A program made the position numbers and the translations under genes. Shown piece by piece: positions 58,940 through 64,000 of a stretch of 64,000 bases of DNA. Source of the stretch: Xestospongia bergquistia. Lineage: Eukaryota > Porifera > Demospongiae > Haplosclerida > Petrosiidae. The notes below the pieces were generated by a model. The model searched no databases and was not told where the DNA came from. It was given only the letters and a program-made list of their open reading frames with translations. The stretch lies in contig OZ014413.1 in the NCBI GenBank assembly GCA_963965975.1, positions 3,730,001 to 3,794,000 on the forward strand. Direction: 5' to 3'. Positions within the stretch are counted from its first letter, which is position 1. Each line of letters begins with the position of its first letter.

Positions 58940-61600
58940 TCAGTTTCCTCTGACTAGGTTAAGTGCATGAGATTTCTGAACTCTCAATGCACCAACAATC
59001 TTAATGCACATTTTTACAGTTGGGTTATCATTCCTTCCTCCTACCCTTGCACGTTGTTTACCAAAGTAAATTTCTAGGGGATCTTGAGAGAGACATTCAC
59101 TCAGTAAAAATAGGTTGTCATCTTTGTGATTTTCCAACAGAAATTTTGTAAGGGCAACAAAGGAATGTATTATATTAGGATTTATGTTAAGTCCATTGTA
59201 TATACATTATACATACCTGTCATATAGAGACTTTCTAGGGTTTCCCTACTCAATGTAAAATGACGATATGGTATTTCTTTACCAGCACTAAAATCTTTAG
59301 CATAAGCATCCCTATCAGATAAGTATTTGAGAAACTCCCCTGTCATACACTATAACATACAATATATCATAGTTCCTATAGTTTGACATACCTCTAATCT
59401 CTCATCATTAGGAGATGTGTAAGGTTTCCTATCAGGTTTGCATTTTGTAACCCACTCCGACAAGCATCTCACATTCAAACAGTCAACAGCTTATCAAAAT
59501 AACGCACAAATCTTTTAGTTTCTCTTGTTTCAGGGTCACCATAGTAGGTGAATGCAACAGCAACAGATTTACTGAGAACCTAAAAAGTTTCAGTCTTTAG
59601 ATCATGCAATGATTATATTTACTGACTTGAGTAGCTAAATCCACACGCATATCTGAGTATGATGTGAGGCAAATATGCTCCATTTTTAGTTTAGGAAGTA
59701 GTGAATGCCATTTGAGGCAATAACTGTACCAGACACATTTTCAAACAGCTCTCTTAAATGGTCCCATTTAATGCATGGACCATTGTTCTGATTGAGGGGA
59801 TAAATGAACAATAATGACTGTGTCAGCATAGCATGTAGAACCTACCAACATAGCCCTACTGGAAGAATAACCATGTGAGTGAGACCAGCAGTTTCAAGTT
59901 GTTTAATCAAGTGTGGAGGATCAGATATAAAAATATATTATGATTATCGTTAGCGTATATGGTCTTGGTCTTGTACACAATCTTGCCTTTGGATTTATGC
60001 ATTCAAAAAAATTTCTGATTAGGACTAGCTCCATCTGCAGTGATTCCAATTGCTTTTAATCCTGTACTTTCTACAACACAAACTGCCACCCATAAAATTG
60101 GGAATAGAGTATCACCTGTAACTCTACAAGTCGGAAAATGTGCTAGTGTGAATAGAAATTAAAAAAAGTCCTCGAATCATAATAGCAAGTATTTGTTTTG
60201 CAATAGGTGGATGTACATAGTCGATCCCCATTTCTCTTTCAGCTTGAAGCAACTGCTCATTAATAATTCCCAAATTAGTGAATCCAATTATTTCACCACT
60301 ATGTTTGTCGTAGACTAGGTCTTCCTTAACTTTCATTTCATCTAAAAGGATAGTAACATATTTCCTTGAGTCAGGTAAGCTGTCAAGTTTGGCATCTTGT
60401 CTCATTTGCTCAATGACTTGTTTTTGAAAACCGGGTCATCCTGTAATATAATTTGTATAGTCTCTTAGAGTTCAATCAGATGGAAGTGTAATGAAACCAC
60501 ACCTGATATTAATAGCATATTGAGACACCATTTGATCATTAGAGGGTGCCATCTAACTTGTCTGGAATCTTTCACTCTGGCATTCTTAATTTGCTGATCC
60601 CAAAAAATCCTTCTAAACATCCTTCAGGGAACTCTCTGTGATTTTTTTTGGAATTTTCTTCCATAACCTGTACAAGATCATGGTGGAGTTGTGGGTCTAG
60701 CTCATGAGCATGTTTGATTAACATTGCAACCTTGTCTTGTAATCTTTTAACCTCTTTTTCAGCACTTCTGGCACGTTTTGTAAGATGACAAATTTTCAAT
60801 CTTTTCACTGGAGTAGTGAGATAGTGCACATTAGTATCAATATTTGAACTACTCATTTCCTCCGAGTCCCTTTTACTCCACCATCCATATAAAACACATA
60901 AAGTTTATGGTAAGCCTTGCATGGATTACATCTGTCCCCCGAACAAGCAGTTCACATGATGTAGTACGAACTGTTTTTAAATAGATTTCTCCTTTTAACT
61001 CAAAAGGAATGCTGTCAACATAAGCTACTACAGCTCCCTCTTTAGAAATTAACTTTTCTTTTCTTGACTCAACAAACATCACAAAATGTTCATTAGGATG
61101 ACCTGCACAAACATGAAGTCCCTCTACCAAGCAAGTTCTGTAAACAAGGTATTATCCAAATGAGAAGGAATTTTCTCTAATGCAGAGCATTTCTTGACAT
61201 TATATCCATATACAAATACACTCCATCATTCACAAAAATAGCATGGCTCACTAGTGGCTGAGATGAAGATGGTTGATCAGCTATCTTACATAAACGTATG
61301 GAATTTAGGGAACTGTGATCAATCTGTGATTGAGGTATGGACAAAGTATCATATAGAGAAGTAAGTGAAGATTGCTGTATAGAAGGTGAATTCCTAGTTG
61401 CCAACTCATCAAATAACTCTAATCCTGGAGAGTCAGATGTAGATGTTACAGATCCAAAAGTACATGTACTAGATGTATATGTAGACACAGCAGACCAAGC
61501 CTCAGAATATGATGTTTCTACAGATGCCAATTGCTCTGATGAAGTATGAATATCGGTAGGGCTGTTCTCTTCAGAATTGGATGACTGTGGTTTATTCTGT
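58940..61600 (-). pseudogene. P-element / THAP9-like transposase (decayed, multi-exon)
   Basis: DNA transposase of the P superfamily. Reading leftwards: a Ser/Thr-rich N-terminus (61530-61177), an exon from 61137 with TVRTTSCELLVRG that needs a frameshift to continue as DRCNPCKAYHKLYV, then KRARSAEKEVKRLQDKVAML (coil). The catalytic region has KYVTILLDEMKVKEDLVYDK and IGFTNLGIINEQLL, then SDPPHLIK, IKWDHLRELFE (insertion domain), LKMEHICLTSYSDMRVDLAT and PDRKPYTSPNDERLE. The C-terminus is LSQDPLEIYFGKQRARVGGR, then ALRVQKSHALNLVRGN, with TGA at 58942-58940. Stops and frameshifts lie near 60943, 60545, 60470, 60440 and 59490. Both ends of a transposon were sought, but no terminal repeats were found. 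Confidence 0.83.
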
Positions 61601-62150
61601 GTAAAACTTTAAAAGGTTGAAAAGTGTTTGACAAAGTTAGATTGTGAAGATCAATATCATTTAAATAACTTATTTCATTGATTACACTAACTTATAAAGC
61701 TGAGTCTTAATTGACTGACAATTAAATGCTAACTGACATAAAATGTACAACTATATATACTACATAATTTGTTATCATGAAATTATGGCAAATAAAATGT
61801 AAACAAATGGACAAACATATATTACCAATGGATACATATTTATTAGTAATGGATGCTCATATAGAATAATGGAAATTGTTCATATTTAGTGTCAGATAAA
61901 AGATGACTAGTAATGAAAGACATTTTTAAAATTAAGAAAAGATGTAAAGATGGCAATGCCAAGAATAAAATAAACAACATAAATAGAGAAACCTTTGAAA
62001 TAAAAATTGAATACTAGTATATAAATCTTCAGTTTATGTATTCTGGATTGAATAGAAGCTTGTAAAATAATTAATTCCAAAGTTGTTGGTATACAGGTTT
62101 GGGAAAGAATTCATTGTTTGAGGAGATATTCTTGAGAGCTCCAGTAACTG
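61601..62150. other. AT-rich spacer
   Basis: No gene, repeat or terminal inverted repeat for the neighbouring transposase was recognised. Confidence 0.45.
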
Positions 62151-62155
62151 AGGTT

Positions 62156-62514
62156 CATAGGGGTATGAGGGTAAAAATTATTGGGGGTGCTCATCAACAT
62201 TGAAGTACGGTAATGGCAGGCTCCTAGGGGGGTCTGGGGGCATGCCCCCAGGAAAATTTTGAAATTTGAAGCTTTCAGAATGTGGTTATTATCTATTTTT
62301 AGGACAATTTGAGGTTCCATAATGATAAGCTTTACTTACCTAATTAATTAATTTACATGTATAGGTGTACATTGTTACATTGCAAAGCTGTTAACTTGGT
62401 GCTTTGGCAACGTGAATTCACCTGAAGAATAATTATATTGGGGGTGCTCTGCACCCCTCACCAAATTATTGGGGGTGCCTGAGCACCTCCAGCCCCCACC
62501 CTCCTACGCCTATG
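62156..62514. mobile_element. Small MITE with 5-bp target duplication AGGTT
   Basis: Ends CATAGGGGTATGAGGG and CCCTCCTACGCCTATG are imperfect inverted repeats, flanked by AGGTT at 62151-62155 and 62515-62519. The interior has ATTGGGGGTGCTC repeats and the palindromic GGGGGCATGCCCCC. No coding. The superfamily is not certain. Confidence 0.75.
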
Positions 62515-62519
62515 AGGTT

Positions 62520-62789
62520 TCCTTGAAACAGTCCAATGTATGAAATATATAGAAATAATGTATGAAGGTATACGAATAGTTTTGCGTAAACTTGTAGTGT
62601 AGGTAATGGACATATCATATGTAAATTTTAAAGTAATAACCACCATAATAAAATGCATCAAATGTATATGTGCATTATTTAATAGTAAGGACTGATTTGC
62701 ATCATTTAAGTATATTTATTATTCAACATGTAAAAATAGTGTTGTTTCCATAGCAACATAAGCTGTAATATTTCAACATGTACACTTTA

Positions 62790-62823
<34 letters not shown>

Positions 62824-63110
62824 TTGTGGTATATTAGTGAGAGAATGATTCAGTCCATTTACTAATTATTGTAGGTAATTTATATATAATATATATATAT
62901 AATAGTATTGGTTTCCATAACAACATAGGCTGGATTATCTCCACATATATATATACACCTTGATGCATATATGTAAATAACGTTTATTAATGATAGAATG
63001 ATTGAGTTCTTTTATAAATTATATGTAAAATATAGTTTCCATAACAACATAGGCTGTAGTATTTCCATATTAAATACTATATGACTGGTGTGTGGTTAAT
63101 ACTGGTTACT
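62520..63110. repeat. TG microsatellite and decayed tandem repeat with X-box-like motif
   Basis: A (TG)n run of about 25 bp (62798-62822). The motif GTTTCCATARCAACATARGC occurs three times (about 62748, 62911 and 63036), spaced roughly 163 and 125 bp, each followed by similar AT-rich text (ATTTCAACATGTA, then AGTGAGAGAATGATT or TGATAGAATGATT). Confidence 0.6.
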
Positions 63111-63715
63111 ACGTTTACCAGCTGCAATACTCACATTTAAAAAATCTCAGTCCATGCATTGACTAACATTATTAATAAATATAAATTATTATTATTTCAT
63201 TTTGAAACTGAAATGATGAAAAGTAGAGAACCCACAGAATGTCATATATAATAAGTGAACATTTTTAAAAAAGTTATAGTTTTACAGTTGTGCCGAACAA
63301 ACATAATAAGAGAAATAAGAAGGTAGGACCACCAGGTCCAGGAGGGAGACCACACTTTGTTGTGTCTTAAACTGATCCACACTTCCTACAACACAGCAAA
63401 ATGTGGCTTTATGCTTGACCTATTGGCACTACCTTAGAAGAAAAAAAACGCCATCCCTACATAGGGAATGTTTTTGCCTTACTGATGGATCTAAAGAAAC
63501 ACACATAAACTTCTTGTGTTATTTTTAATTCTGTCCACTATGATGGCACAGATGCATGGTGATTGATTAATATTAGTGTATATAGCAATCAATTATGTCA
63601 TTACTACCTTATGTGTAATGCTCAGTAGGCATATTCACTAAAATTGTCTAGGCATATCAACAGTGCATGATCTCTTTCAAGTGATAGTGATAAGATATCT
63701 AGCCCAACCTCTCAA
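63111..63715. other. Upstream flank of the right-edge transporter gene
   Basis: No gene recognised. It includes a less AT-rich patch at 63325-63470 (GTAGGACCACCAGGTCCAGG) of unknown origin, and probably the promoter of the gene that begins near 63716. Confidence 0.35.
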
Positions 63716-64000
63716 TTGATTAAGAGAAATAATACAGTCAAGAAATGGCATACAGGATTTTATCATCAATTGCCTATTATTAAGTATAAAAAAGCCACTC
63801 TTATTGTAGTGTGGAGCATCTTGATGAGTACATATGAAGTCTTCTTATTTTGTGTTGTTTTATTGTTACTCTCAATACTCAAGAGATATTCATCCACAAT
63901 GATTATGTCAAAAGAACCTCCAATGACTTCTACTCTTTTGTTACCTTGGCTTATCCAGTAGGTGGTCTGATAGCTGATGTATATTATGGAAGATATCGTA
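63716..64000 (+). CDS. POT/SLC15-like transporter, 5' end, runs off the window
   Basis: N-terminal part of a proton-coupled oligopeptide transporter-like protein. TM1 reads KKATLIVVWSILMSTYEVFL; after a +1 or -1 shift near 63865 the frame continues through VKRTSNDFYSFVTLAYPVGG into LIADVYYGRYR, the TM2 end and loop signature of the family (compare FGLFADVKTGRY in the pseudogene at 33848-35196). The shift may be a sequencing error, a tiny intron or a real lesion. The true start may lie upstream of the first ATG. The 3' part is outside the window. Confidence 0.68.

Larger units (their letters stand above)
53790..58953 (+). pseudogene. Unnamed transposon-associated gene (ALRYACGYV family), split by Gypsy-2
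   Basis: Plus-strand gene of unknown function. The 5' part (about 53790-54060) is broken by stops (AKAIQSLGREL, SRIENGDNAATFSRFGEDL). The best part (54078-54486) includes YHQKAIDAMPAMWQELYTNL, LVLFEDLLKGYF and LNALRYACGYVAYKLLKKYE. Gypsy-2 lies inside the codons for RGGL (target GATTG). The gene resumes at 58615 with FPLNDTSFISFVAIEDV, shifts frame near 58730, continues VYYYWSFVSQDIDDEDASQE and LASTWLEQYKCATKSTV, and stops at 58951-58953. I recall similar proteins as uncharacterised ORFs in sponge and cnidarian genomes with an LRYxxGYV core. The stop overlaps the stop of the converging transposase gene. Confidence 0.65.

Noticed and set aside
53690..62150. Terminal inverted repeats of a P-like transposon around the convergent gene pair
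   Set aside because: No matching ends found beside 53690 or 61600-62150; the ends may be lost.
1..64000. tRNA or rRNA genes
   Set aside because: No cloverleaf with A and B boxes or rRNA-like segment was recognised by eye; a tRNAscan-SE and Infernal run would decide.

Overview
The window is AT-rich animal DNA with many short GT-AG introns, decayed genes and abundant transposable elements. A marine invertebrate, most likely a demosponge, fits best. This is inferred from the protein families recognised: POT/SLC15-like transporters in an expanded lineage, a Cys-rich multi-pass receptor-like family known from sponges and cnidarians, crinkler-like nucleases and Mag-type Gypsy elements. No database search was possible, so family names rest on remembered motifs.

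Layout. (1) 0.57-7.7 kb, minus strand: decayed copy A of the receptor-like gene, then the 5' two thirds of the mitochondrial ATP synthase OSCP gene (ATP5PO). (2) 9.4-32.7 kb: a minisatellite of about 28-bp monomers, all in one orientation, in two main blocks (3.5 kb and 17.6 kb). The larger block has a higher-order repeat of about 190 bp. (3) 32.7-35.2 kb: a reverse-transcriptase scrap, a perfect 19-bp hairpin and a broken POT transporter. (4) 35.2-41.5 kb: copy B of a 3.17-kb segment also present at 0.57-3.74 kb, so a direct segmental duplication flanks the minisatellite. Copy B cut off the 5' end of the POT gene and later received a Ty3/Gypsy element (5-bp target duplication ATGAT).

(5) 41.5-53.7 kb: a mosaic of an ~83-bp palindromic satellite in both orientations, containing four copies (one nearly whole) of a small nuclease-like gene with an NLS-like basic stretch and a PD-(D/E)XK-type core. 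It also holds a coiled-coil ORF, a TTAA-flanked long-TIR element and a TA-flanked MITE. Two gene copies keep the same upstream region. (6) 53.7-61.6 kb: a decayed convergent gene pair. The plus-strand ORF belongs to an unnamed family and is split by a second Gypsy element (target duplication GATTG). The minus-strand gene is a P-element/THAP9-like transposase. Their stop codons overlap tail to tail. (7) 61.6-64 kb: a small MITE, a TG microsatellite, a decayed repeat with RFX X-box-like motifs, and the start of a plus-strand POT-like transporter that runs off the window.

Most coding remains carry frameshifts or stops. The window therefore records nested events: GATTAC-rich MITE, then segmental duplication, then Gypsy-1 insertion. 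Only the OSCP exons, the coiled-coil ORF and perhaps the right-edge transporter may still be functional.
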